From assembly GCA_963738025.1 (NCBI GenBank), contig CAVTWA010000067.1:434001-498000 (forward strand): 64,000 nt of DNA, given 5' to 3'. Source of the DNA: 20CM-2-55-15 sp963738025. GTDB lineage: Bacteria > Acidobacteriota > Terriglobia > 20CM-2-55-15. Positions 48,377 through 56,339 of the stretch are shown piece after piece (position 1 is the stretch's first letter; each line of letters starts with the position of its first letter). The notes under the pieces are model-generated. The model did no database searches. It was given only the letters and a program-made list of their open reading frames with translations, and was not told where the DNA came from. Position numbers and translations under genes: made by a program.

Positions 48377-48392
48377 TGTCCACAATTGCACA
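48377..48392. promoter_or_regulatory. Candidate Crp/Fnr-paralogue operator, site 1
   Basis: TGTCCACAATTGCACA, an exact TGTNCA-N4-TGNACA palindrome. Its centre is about 70 bases before the start of the first crp/fnr gene of the kaiC operon, which suits autoregulation. Confidence 0.6.
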
Positions 48393-48428
48393 CTGCGGGC
48401 CTCGGGTGTGCACTGTGCGCAGCTTCCC

Positions 48429-48514
48429 GCTTGAATACGAAGTCGTGCCGGAATGCCACAATGCCCACGCTGAGTCACGAGATCCTGGCCGAAATGGTGG
48501 GCACAACACGGTCG
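48429..48514 (+). pseudogene. Fragment of a Crp/Fnr winged-helix gene
   Basis: A plus-strand frame reads NTKSCRNATMPTLSHEILAEMVGTTRS, close to the KEVPDARMPRLTHETLAEIVGTTRS of the regulator at 45.0 kb. It stops matching directly where the Lmo0937-type gene's 3' end starts. There is no sensor domain and no start, so it is a dead fragment in the opposite orientation to the live genes. Confidence 0.65.
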
Positions 48515-48515
48515 C

Positions 48516-48665
48516 TCAGACTATCTGGCGGCCGCCGATCACACGCAGCAGCACGATGACGATAGCGATCACGAGCAGGATGTGAATAAAACCGCCCATG
48601 GTGTAAGACGACACCATTCCAAGAAGCCAAAGCACAAGTAAGATCACACTGATGGTCCACAACAT
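48516..48665 (-). CDS. Lmo0937-family small membrane protein
   Basis: A 49-residue peptide, MLWTISVILLVLWLLGMVSS..., then YTMGGFIHILLVIAIVIVLLRVIGGRQIV. This is the full length and pattern of the Lmo0937 family: two hydrophobic helices with a GGxIHxLLVIAI motif. Members often appear in stress-response clusters. AAGGAG is 6 bases before the ATG. A TGTNCA-N4-TGNACA palindrome is centred about 85 bases upstream, so it may be a target of the neighbouring Crp/Fnr regulators. Confidence 0.85.
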   Translation of the reverse strand: MLWTISVILLVLWLLGMVSSYTMGGFIHILLVIAIVIVLLRVIGGRQIV

Positions 48666-48742
48666 TTAATGTCTCCTTCGATGCGCATTCTTTTTTTATT
48701 TTGCGTTCGGAGACAACATTGCGCTTTAGTCACGACACAAGC

Positions 48743-48758
48743 TGTACAGAATTGCACA
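48743..48758. promoter_or_regulatory. Candidate Crp/Fnr-paralogue operator, site 2
   Basis: TGTACAGAATTGCACA, an exact TGTNCA-N4-TGNACA palindrome. It is 78 bases upstream of the Lmo0937-type gene. Confidence 0.6.
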
Positions 48759-48790
48759 GCCGCACCTGCTGAGCGCAAGAGACACGACAG

Positions 48791-48934
48791 TGTTGTACGA
48801 CGATAAATGGAGTACGACGATAAATCGGTAATCCCGCTATCTATTAGCGCAACAAGTGCATTTATCGTCGTACAACAGTCAACGGATATCGGACAACCGA
48901 TCCACGCAGTTACTGCGGCAAGTATGTTATTGCC
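48791..48934. mobile_element. Inverted-repeat element, copy 2
   Basis: Right arm and tail match copy 1 base for base over most of 48851-48934 (ATTTATCGTCGTACAACAGT ... GTTACTGCGGCAAGTATG). The left arm is reduced to TGTTGTACGACGATAAAT, then a second partial repeat GTACGACGATAAAT. It lies directly against element F as copy 1 lies within element D. Confidence 0.7.
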
Positions 48935-49100
48935 CTTAGTAAGGAGGGGAGCCGCGCAGCGGCGGGGTGGTCCGTTCAAAGCTGCGAAGCCACCTTATAA
49001 ATGTTTGCGAAGCGCTCCTTATTAATCGGTACTGTTCGTCTTTGAACAGACCGCCCCAGCCCCCGCTGCGCGAGGGCATCCCCGCCTAACTTAGGCGGGG
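48935..49100. repeat. Nested palindromic element, copy F (degenerate left end)
   Basis: Left end TTAGTAAGGAGGGG is eroded; GGTGGTCCGTTCAAAG and CTTTGAACAGACCGCC are the arms, and the right palindrome CCGCCTAACTTAGGCGG is intact. It lies between the inverted-repeat element and the AAA+ gene. Confidence 0.75.
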
Positions 49101-49124
49101 GATGGCTGTCATTGATAGGCGGAT

Positions 49125-49140
49125 TGTGCAATTGGGAACG
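49125..49140. promoter_or_regulatory. Degenerate operator-like site upstream of AAA+ gene
   Basis: TGTGCAATTGGGAACG keeps the left half of TGTNCA-N4-TGNACA and four of the defined positions on the right. It is 137 bases before the AAA+ start. Confidence 0.3.
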
Positions 49141-49276
49141 GCGCGCTTGCCCAATAAAACCCCATACTTTGAACACGAATATCATTCCGCCGTTTTCAGA
49201 GTTCATTCGTCAATACATATTGCGGAACGGTAAACCGCAGAATGCAATGCTCGAAACCACGGAAAGGACGGGCACA

Positions 49277-50419
49277 ATGACAGTTCAAACAGCAGTGGGC
49301 CGGATCGTCCTCGAACATGGGAGAAGAAATCCCGAAGTTGAGGGATTTGCGGCTAAGTTGCGCAGCAAGATCGTCGGACAGGACGAGGCAGTCTCGCAAT
49401 TGGTCGACGTCTACGAAACGGTGCTGGCTGGCCTGACGATTCCCGGACGACCTATCGCAAACCTGTTGTTCCTGGGGCCCACAGGATCCGGCAAGACGCG
49501 AATTATCGAGGCTGCAGCCGAGATTCTCTGCGGCAGCCCTGATTCCTTTGTCAAAATCGATTGCGGTGAATTCCAGCACAGTCATGAAATCGCGAAACTA
49601 ATCGGTTCGCCGCCGGGTTATCTCGGTCATCGGGAAACTCCAGCCGTACTGAACCAGGGAGCAATCGACCGCTTCCACACGGATTCCCTGAAGCTGACGT
49701 TCATCCTTTTCGACGAGATCGAAAAAGCCAGTCCGTCGATGTGGCAAATGCTCCTGGGTGTGCTCGACAAGGCAACTTTAACGCTGGGCGACAATGAAAA
49801 GGTCGATTTTTCCCGGACTGTTATCGTGCTGACTTCAAATCTGGGCGCCGAACAGATGAGCCGCCTGGCACACGGAGGCATTGGTTTTTCTTGCAGCGGG
49901 CGCGCGGACCTGGTTCGCCAAACCGACAAAAGGATAGACAGCGTTGCGCTCGCGGCGGCAAGACAATATTTTTCGCCGGAGTTCATGAATCGTTTAGACA
50001 AGATAGTCGTCTTTCATGGCCTTAGCCCGATCCAACTGAGTGAGATTCTCGACATTGAACTCACGCGAGTTCTGGACAGGATCCACTCTCTGCAACCGCT
50101 GCCGGGGCTTAAATTCGACTGCACTCCGGAAGCAAAAGCATTTCTAATCCGTGAAGGAACCGACGCCAAGTATGGTGCGCGTCCCTTGAAGCGCGCGATC
50201 GAGCGTCATCTGGTTCTTCCCTTGGCCAGGCTGCTGTCGACAACGCAGATAACATCGGGCGACAACGTGATCGTGGACATGGTAGCCGGTAAATCCGAAC
50301 TGGTTTTTTTAAAGGAGCATTCAGGCGCCAAGGTTTCCGAGGCGCAACCACACTGCGATGATCTGTGGGAGTGCTACGAAACTTCGTATGTCGCCGGGCC
50401 GGCGGTGTCGCACAACTGA
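49277..50419 (+). CDS. Stand-alone ClpB/ClpA D2-type AAA+ ATPase
   Basis: A 380-residue ATPase. Features are IVGQDEAVSQLVDVYETVLAGL, Walker A GPTGSGKT, the pore-loop region IGSPPGYLGHRET, Walker B FILFDEIEKA, sensor LTSNLGAEQM, and the D2-small domain GTDAKYGARPLKRAIERHLVLPLA with the arginine-finger region FSPEFMNRLDKI. It matches the D2 half of ClpB; the N-terminal domain, D1 and coiled-coil middle domain are absent. ATG 49277 has AAGGA 9-10 bases upstream; 30 more codons from 49247 are possible. A weak operator-like site precedes it. It may remodel a protein in the KaiC-Crp stress cluster. Confidence 0.85.
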   Translation: MTVQTAVGRIVLEHGRRNPEVEGFAAKLRSKIVGQDEAVSQLVDVYETVLAGLTIPGRPIANLLFLGPTGSGKTRIIEAAAEILCGSPDSFVKIDCGEFQHSHEIAKLIGSPPGYLGHRETPAVLNQGAIDRFHTDSLKLTFILFDEIEKASPSMWQMLLGVLDKATLTLGDNEKVDFSRTVIVLTSNLGAEQMSRLAHGGIGFSCSGRADLVRQTDKRIDSVALAAARQYFSPEFMNRLDKIVVFHGLSPIQLSEILDIELTRVLDRIHSLQPLPGLKFDCTPEAKAFLIREGTDAKYGARPLKRAIERHLVLPLARLLSTTQITSGDNVIVDMVAGKSELVFLKEHSGAKVSEAQPHCDDLWECYETSYVAGPAVSHN

Positions 50420-50471
50420 GGAAGCAGTCCGTTCCTCCAGGCCGGGTTTTCCGAAACGGGAGGTCTCGACT

Positions 50472-50678
50472 ATGGCCAGGCAAGGCTATTCGTTTTCCGA
50501 AACAGAACTCCAGAAGATCGTCGGTTTACTCTCCAAAACCGAGATGGCCATTCCGGACATCGCCGAACGGTTCGCATGCACCCCCAGCGCAATTGTCGCT
50601 GTGAATCGTAAGTTCCAGGTCCGCAACTATTCCGGCCGCCGGAACGCGTGGACCGTCGAAAGCGATCGGGGTGAGTAA
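50472..50678 (+). CDS. Small HTH-like protein
   Basis: A 68-residue protein, MARQGYSFSETELQKIVGLLSKTEMAIPDIAERFACTPSAIVAVNRKFQVR.... Residues about 10-50 look like a helix-turn-helix with AIPDIAERFACTPSAIVAVNRKF. GGGAGG sits 7-8 bases before the ATG. It follows the AAA+ gene by 52 bases and may be co-transcribed. It resembles small sigma-region-4-like helix-turn-helix proteins found in soil bacteria; DNA target unknown. Confidence 0.6.
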   Translation: MARQGYSFSETELQKIVGLLSKTEMAIPDIAERFACTPSAIVAVNRKFQVRNYSGRRNAWTVESDRGE

Positions 50679-51334
50679 ACCCGGCCGCAGAAACCTTCGG
50701 GAAACGTTGTAAACGGACGGGGCTGATCGCAAACGGACGCGGCTGATAAGGTTCTTTCTGGATGACCGTAAGCGCCGCGCGCGCGATCTAAAGCGGCGCC
50801 TCGCCTCGCAAACATGAGCACCTGTGCAATTGTGAACACCAGCGTGTTGCTTTCGTCCCACACATCGTGAGATGAACACACTGCTACAGTCTGGTACATC
50901 GCAAAGCTCTTTCCTGTGATTCGTACCGATTCCGTTGCAAGCATTCAAACTGACGGATTGCTGGAAACAAGTTTCTGCTGATCGATAGTGGAACTACCAG
51001 CACGGCGCCCCCGGGGTCTACGTTTCCCAGCAGGGAACCGTTTGAAATCGGCGATCTCTCGCAAGAATTCGCGAGACCGTCAAGGCCATCGATTCGACCG
51101 TAGGTGGTGTCAAAGGCCACGTGGATTCTTCAAAGATCGCGGCTTTTACGATCTTGGCAGCCTTTCTCCCGCCGAGTATCAGTCGAAGCAATTCGAGAAA
51201 AATGTGGGGGGCGCCACCTTCATTCGTCATCCATGTCTCTTACCACTTTCGAATCACGAACGATAATGCCGACTTCGCGCCGCGAATCCGACTTCTTTGA
51301 GCGCATTGATCGGGCTGACCACAATAATCGCTGG
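50679..51334. other. Gene-free stretch with a third operator-like palindrome
   Basis: No convincing gene. A short direct repeat (AAACGGACGGGGCTGAT and AAACGGACGCGGCTGAT) lies at 50712-50748. The palindrome TGTGCAATTGTGAACA is at 50823-50838. The rest shows no structure I can name. Confidence 0.5.
50823..50838. promoter_or_regulatory. Candidate Crp/Fnr-paralogue operator, site 3
   Basis: TGTGCAATTGTGAACA, an exact TGTNCA-N4-TGNACA palindrome. No clear gene starts within 200 bases, so the target is unknown; it may serve an unrecognised small RNA or gene. Confidence 0.4.
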
Positions 51335-52186
51335 CTACTTGAAAGCGAAGTAACGGCGTTTGTATCGCAGGCTGAGTTTCTGTTGAGCCTCGGCGCCCTT
51401 AACGGACACCTTCAGGTTGCGCCATTTGGCAACCTTTGCATCGGCACCTGAAACGAAACCGAGAACATATTGGTTCTTGAGTTCGTCAGCCAGCTTAACG
51501 GCTTCATCATTCAGATTGCCCATCGGTTCCGCATTGATCAGGCGGCCGCCCGTATAGTTGGCGACATCTTCGAAAATGTTCAACCAGGATGCCGGATAGG
51601 CGCTGATATCCTCAGCGGTCGTCGGCTTGCCGGAAAAGCGGAAGAAGTCGTTCTTCATGAACATGAAGAAGATTGGGATGTCCTGTTTCATCGCGGACTC
51701 GAGAGCGCCCTGTTCCGCGGCGTTTGGAGTATCCAGGCTGTCGATGAATATAACGAGGATCTTGCGGCGATTCTTCGCGGCGTCCAATTTGCTCAGTCCC
51801 CGGGCAATGGCGTCTTCCACTCCGGTGCTGCCATAAGGACCGACGAAGTACTCGCTGGCGGGATTACCCGCTTTCTTGAACGCATCCACCGCTTCCATAA
51901 TCTTCTCGGATACGCGATCCGAACGGACGAGCGCTCCCGCTCCGAGAATGATGGAGACACTCACGGGCGTGTTCTCCGGCAGGAAAGTCGTGATCCGCTG
52001 CTCCTTGTTCTCCTCAAGCAGTTGAAAACTCTCCTGTTTCAGGCCCGCAACCGTAGCGTTGCCTGCCCCCGACACGGACACTGGAACAAGAACGGTACGG
52101 TCTGTCAGCTGAGCACCAAGGGTTTCCGTCACAATAACGCCGAAAAGGACGGCAGCGGCAATCGAAAGGCGCGTTTGATAAGTCAT
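51335..52186 (-). CDS. Secreted VWFA-related protein (acidobacterial type, TIGR03436-like)
   Basis: A 283-residue protein with a signal peptide (MTYQTRLSIAAAVLFGVIVTETLGA). The VWFA-related domain reads LVPVSVSGAGNATVAGLKQESFQLLEENKEQRITTFLPENTPVSVSIILGAGALV, then RRKILVIFIDSLDTPNAAEQGAL. The metal-site DxSxS is degenerate (ILGAGALV). This family is common in Acidobacteriota. The frame extends to 52228, but ATG 52186 gives the signal peptide directly. Function unknown; likely periplasmic or surface-located. Confidence 0.85.
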   Translation of the reverse strand: MTYQTRLSIAAAVLFGVIVTETLGAQLTDRTVLVPVSVSGAGNATVAGLKQESFQLLEENKEQRITTFLPENTPVSVSIILGAGALVRSDRVSEKIMEAVDAFKKAGNPASEYFVGPYGSTGVEDAIARGLSKLDAAKNRRKILVIFIDSLDTPNAAEQGALESAMKQDIPIFFMFMKNDFFRFSGKPTTAEDISAYPASWLNIFEDVANYTGGRLINAEPMGNLNDEAVKLADELKNQYVLGFVSGADAKVAKWRNLKVSVKGAEAQQKLSLRYKRRYFAFK

Positions 52187-52256
52187 GATAAAAGGTTTAC
52201 GTTTGCACTCGTAACGAGGTTTCAACAATCGACACCTGGTACAAAGGTTCGGCGAC

Positions 52257-52796
52257 TCATTTCTTCGGCGTGCGCCACTCTTCAGCCGTAATCTCCCAGA
52301 TTTCGGCCGGTAAGCGACCGCACACGTAATCCCTTTCTTCTATCGCGACAACGCGCATGCCTTGCTTTTCTGAAATGCGTCGGGAAGCCGTGTTGGCGAC
52401 GGCCTTTGCAACGCGCAATACAGGAAAGCGCAGGGTCACGAACCAGTAATCCGTAACTTTGTCGCACGCTTCCGTCATCAGCCCCTGACCTCTCCACGGT
52501 TTTCCAAGCCAGAATCCGCGATTGTCATCGCCGAGGTTCAGGCTGATGCCGCCGATAATTCGATCCGGCGCCTGCTTGAGCCTGATTGTCCAATACCAAT
52601 GCTCTCCCCGGCTCATCGCCGGAATGACGCCATCACGAAAAAACGTTTCGGCACCGTTCGAGGGATAAGGCCAAGGAACTATGGCGAACAGGTACTGCAC
52701 GGTGTCCCACGTCGGGAACAGCGTCTGCACCTGCTCCGCGTCCGCGAGTTCCAGCGGCCGCAGGATAAGACGCCGGGTTTCGAGGACGGGGATCAT
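52257..52796 (-). CDS. RimJ/RimL-type GNAT N-acetyltransferase
   Basis: A 179-residue acetyltransferase, MIPVLETRRLILRPLELADAEQVQTLFPTWDTVQYL..., with IGGISLNLGDDNRGFWLGKPWRGQGLMTEACDKVTDYWFVTLRFPVLRVAKAVANTASRRISEKQGMRVV. The R-G-Q-G loop binds acetyl-CoA and N-x-A-S-R is the usual RimL-type motif. It may modify a protein amino terminus or a small molecule. It lies 25 bases downstream of the M56 gene and may share its transcript. Confidence 0.88.
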   Translation of the reverse strand: MIPVLETRRLILRPLELADAEQVQTLFPTWDTVQYLFAIVPWPYPSNGAETFFRDGVIPAMSRGEHWYWTIRLKQAPDRIIGGISLNLGDDNRGFWLGKPWRGQGLMTEACDKVTDYWFVTLRFPVLRVAKAVANTASRRISEKQGMRVVAIEERDYVCGRLPAEIWEITAEEWRTPKK

Positions 52797-52821
52797 TACC
52801 CCAATATTATCCTGGCCATCT

Positions 52822-55361
52822 TCAATTCAGGTTGTAGAAGAACGAAAGCTGCACGACAATCCGATCCTGTTTGAATGCCTGGGGCAATGCGAGGAATGGC
52901 GCGGAGGCGGAAATTGATTCAAGCGAAGCCTGATCCAGACCCAGCGTTCCGGATCCTTTACTGACCCGCGGCGCCTGAATTGTGCCATTACGCAGGATCG
53001 TGAATGTAACCTGCACTCCGCCTTTCCGGCCTTGTTTCGCAGCGTCTGGAATTCTCGAGAACCAGCTCGAACGGACGCGATCGCTTATCCCTCTCAGATA
53101 TCCCGTAAAATCGATGCCTTCCGTATCGGAAATGACAACCGGGTCGCTGCTCGATAAATTGGCACTCAACGCTTCTCGAGAACGCAGGGCTGCCTGGTCA
53201 ATTGTGGAAAACGAGAACGGACCTGTTTGATTTGTGACGGAGTATCCGGGCCGTGCATGAGTATAAAGGGCCCGAATGCCCTTGGGCGGAAGTATCTCGA
53301 CGCGAAGCTCTACGTTTTTCCCGGCTTGCGCTGCATTTTCGCGGCGGTACTCAACCGAGTACGAGTTTCGCACTTCGACGTCCATCCTTGTGATGGTGGA
53401 CTGCGTTTCAGGTGCACTTCCGATTGCGAAGTGGTAGCCGCCGGTCGATTCCGCAATTTCGTCGAGTACTGCAGGACCCGATGCCGCCCCCAACGTGCTG
53501 AGAGGCGCCGGGTAAAGGGAGGTCAGACTGATGGCATAGATTCTTGCATCGGCTTCATTCGCCATCATGACGGTCCCCATGCTCAGGCCCGCCATCGCCC
53601 CTGCATCATATGCTTCTCGATTGAACGGCGTCCCCAGTTGGGGCGGCGGGGGCTTGAAGTGCGCGTCCCCATCCGACAGCACGATGACTATTCTTTGTGT
53701 ATTCCGCGAAGTTCTCAAAACGCTCAGCGCTTGTCGGAGTCCATCGAGGAGGTTGACCGGATCAGCTTGTGTAGATTTCACGCGGCTCACAATGACATTA
53801 CTATTCTGCAGACCGGATGAAGTCTCAACTTGTCCGTTGAAACTATAAACAATCCAGAATTCGTCGCCGGATTTCGCCGTTGTTCCGAATTCGTCCAGGG
53901 TTTGTTGCAACACATCGGCACCAGATCGGCCGTCCTGGATGTCGTAGACGAACGCAACAGAGACGGGCTCATCGCTCGAAACGTTCGCGATGCTCCGTTC
54001 AACTCCATCCTCAAACACCTTGAAATGATCCTTCACAAGGCCCGTCACGTAACGGCCAAGCGAATCGGTAACAACTACCGGAATCCGCATCAATTCATAG
54101 TCAACCGGAGTAGCCTGGACGGGATTTTCAGGTCGTGGAGCTTGCGGGCCGGCGGAAGTGCGGAAAGATTCTGCCGGGTTTGCCGGCATCGGTTCAACAA
54201 GTGCAGCCACTGCAGGCCGCACTGGGCTCGTCGCCACCGCCACTTTCTGCGTGGCGAAAAGGAGAAAGCCCGGCATTGCAACGGCGATCCCACATACAAG
54301 ACACATGGAAGCGACTGCACCTGTGAGCCGCGGCTTGAGTAAACCTGTACTTGTTTTGCGAGAGCTGTCCAGAAGCATTTCAACCCGCGTTTCCAGATGT
54401 GATCGAGTCTCCGTGGCCGACGCAGCGAGCCCTGAAGGACGCATTCCATTCGCCAGTTCCACGACGCGCGTTAAACACAAGGCGTAAGGCCGCGTACTGC
54501 CAGTCCTCTGGATCACGAAATCGTCGCATGCAATCTCGCGTTCCAGATCGATACGGCGCGAAATCCAATCAACGACGGGATGGAAGACGAACACGGCTTC
54601 GATGATGCGCTGCAGAATCAGCGCGATGTCGTCACGGCGGCTGAAGTGAGCCGCCTCGTGCAGTCCCACCTGATTCAGTTCGTCGTCCGTAAGCTCCTCC
54701 AATATGCGACGAGGAACCAGAATTGAAGGCCGATAAGGACCCGCGGCGATCGGAGTCGGAATGTCTCTGGAAACGGCCAATCGGATTCTTCTTTTCCCCG
54801 CTCCGCAGAGGGTGAGCCATTCATGCAGACGCGCTTCGTACGCAGGAATGAGCTCTGCCCTTGCCTTTCGCCGTTCCAGGACCAGGCAACTGGCAGCCAG
54901 GCGGAGAAGCATGAGAGTGGCCGCAATTATCCAGATCAGTAGATCCGACCGGCCCAGGGTCCGGCAGCGATTTGAATCGGGAATAACGGTTGCGTGACAA
55001 CGCCAACAGGAGCAACTATTGCTTTCGCCGCCCGAGCCGACGGAGAAACGACGGCGAAAGTGGAAGCGGAAGCACTCTCATCGGGCAACTGAATCCTACT
55101 ACGACGCAGCCTTTCCTCGTTACCCGCTCCGGAAGCGGCACGCGCACCCCGGCTATCTCGTATGGAAGACGACTCCGGGTGCGCCATCGCGTACGACAGC
55201 GGCATCACGACCGAGGCCAGCAGGGCCGACCACCAGACGATGTATCGCGTTGAAGCATTCCAGGAGCGCCTTGAGAGGAATTCCATGGCGAGCCACAAGG
55301 CTGCGCTGATTGCCGCGCTCACAATGAAACTGTTCACCAGTGCCGTCAAAGCCGCGTTCAT
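52822..55361 (-). CDS. M56 (BlaR1-like) peptidase-VWFA-TonB_C fusion, one frameshift
   Basis: About 846 codons in two frames that break near 54940. The first part has membrane helices (LVNSFIVSAAISAALWLAMEFL, YIVWWSALLASVVMPLSYAM); the second begins after RSDLLIW with IIAATLMLLRLAASCLVLE. The M56 zinc motif is HEAAH (VGLHEAAHFSRRDD) with EREIACDD. After another membrane helix comes a VWFA-related domain (PVVVTDSLGRYVTGLVKDHFKVFEDGVER; RIVIVLSDGDAHF) and then a TonB C-terminal-like domain (DRVRSSWFSRIP; GGVQVTFTILRNGTIQAPRVSKGSG). In ordinary BlaR1 the sensor is a penicillin-binding domain. Its 5' end lies 2 bases from the blaI stop. Confidence 0.82.
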
Positions 55362-55363
55362 GG

Positions 55364-55420
55364 CTATTTCTCCTCGATCCGCTTGCGCAGGCGATTCAGC
55401 TGTTCCGGGGTAATCTTCTT
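55364..55420 (-). CDS. blaI: BlaI/MecI-type repressor, C-terminal fragment cut at the join
   Basis: Only the last codons remain: KKITPEQLNRLRKRIEEK then TAG. The spacing to the M56 gene (2 bases) and the TPEQLNRLRKRIEE end fit the usual blaI-M56 operon. Sequence upstream of the lysines is unrelated, GC-rich DNA, so the first ~105 codons are missing from this assembly. The complete repressor would hold the operon off until the M56 sensor cleaves it. Confidence 0.75.
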   Translation of the reverse strand, partial: KKITPEQLNRLRKRIEEK

Positions 55421-55425
55421 ATGTC
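55415..55425. other. Abrupt join between two unrelated genomes
   Basis: On the left, blaI ends in mid-gene. On the right, a GC-rich DUF4231-like frame on the opposite strand is open from its first base. Codon use changes at once to G/C-ending codons. No repeat, insertion-sequence end or tRNA marks the point. Confidence 0.8.
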
Positions 55426-55764
55426 GCCGCGAACCTCGGCCCGGGGTGGCGTGTGGTGACGGTCGTCTTCGGCGTCACGGTCGCTGCGGCGTCCGCGGTC
55501 GAGCACTTCATCTCGGCCGGTGACAAGTGGCGGCATTACCGCCAGGCGGCCGAGCTGATGAAGAGCGAGACGTGGCTGTTCATCGAGCTGACGGACGGCT
55601 ACCGCGGCTTCAAGACCCACCAGGAGGCGCTCCCGAAGTTCGCGAGCGCGATCGAGACGATGATCCGCGGCGACGTCCGCGCCTACGTCTCGCGCATCCT
55701 CTCGGCTCAGATTCGCGACCAGGGCGGACCCGACGACGGGTCGCATCCGAAGAGCAACGGCTGA
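55421..55764 (+). CDS. DUF4231-like (SLATT-related) membrane protein, 5' end missing
   Basis: Readable from the join as YVAANLGPGWRVVTVVFGVTVAAASAVEHFISAGDKWRHYRQAAELMKSETWLFIELTDGYRG..., ending SHPKSNG. The pattern (hydrophobic helix, FxSAGDKWRHYRxxAExLKxExWLF) fits DUF4231/SLATT two-helix proteins. The N-terminal part is absent because it falls beyond the join; GTG 55453 is not the natural start. SLATT proteins are linked to pore formation or defence in some contexts, but nothing here shows that role. Confidence 0.6.
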
Positions 55765-55796
55765 CGCCGGTGGGCGGCCGCTAGCGTATCGCCGCC

Positions 55797-56339
55797 GTGG
55801 ACGACGACCGGCCGCAGACGAGCGACGAGGCGCCGAAGAGCTGGCGCGGCCGCTTCTTCGAGGACTTCGCGCCCGGCGACGTCTTCCGCAGCCGCTTCGG
55901 ACGGACCGTCACCGAGGCGGACAACCTCTGGTTCACCTGCCTCACGATGAACACGAACCAGATGCACTTCAACGCGCCGTTCGCCGAGCGGACCCGGTTC
56001 GGGCGCCTGCTCGTCAACTCGACCTTCACCGTCGCGCTCGTCACCGGGATGAGCGTTCCGGACACGAGCGAGAACGCTGCCGCCAACCTCTCGTGGACGG
56101 ACATCCAGTTGCCGAGCCCGGTCTATGCGGGCGACACGATCTGGGTCGAGAGCGAGGTGCTCGAGACGCGCGAGTCCCGCTCGAACCCGAGCGTCGGCAT
56201 CGTCGGCATCCGGACGCGAGGCGTGAACCAGGACGGGGTCGTCGTGGTCGAGTTCCGTCGCACGTTCATGATCTACCGCCGCGGCGCGCCCGAGGCGGCG
56301 CCGATGTTCCCGGAGACCGACACGCCCTGGTCGGTCTGA
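55797..56339 (+). CDS. MaoC-like hydratase domain protein
   Basis: A 180-residue hot-dog fold protein from GTG 55797. It shows FFEDFAPGDVFRSRFGRTVTEADNLWFTCLTMNTNQMHFN, RFGRLLVNSTFTVALVTGMSV and LPSPVYAGDTIWVESEVLETRESRSNPSVGIVGIRTRGVNQDGVVVVEFRRTFMIYRR. The D-x4-H-like catalytic pair would be Asn/His in MNTNQMHFN. MaoC enzymes hydrate enoyl-CoA or mesaconyl-type thioesters. It is convergent with the MDR gene. Subfamily uncertain. Confidence 0.85.
   Translation: MDDDRPQTSDEAPKSWRGRFFEDFAPGDVFRSRFGRTVTEADNLWFTCLTMNTNQMHFNAPFAERTRFGRLLVNSTFTVALVTGMSVPDTSENAAANLSWTDIQLPSPVYAGDTIWVESEVLETRESRSNPSVGIVGIRTRGVNQDGVVVVEFRRTFMIYRRGAPEAAPMFPETDTPWSV

Noticed and set aside
52257..52796. Toxin-antitoxin GNAT
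   Set aside because: No small antitoxin gene overlaps it and its sequence is the RimJ/RimL type.
55421..55764. Defence system built on the SLATT-like protein
   Set aside because: The gene is truncated at the join and its neighbours are metabolic; nothing supports a defence role.
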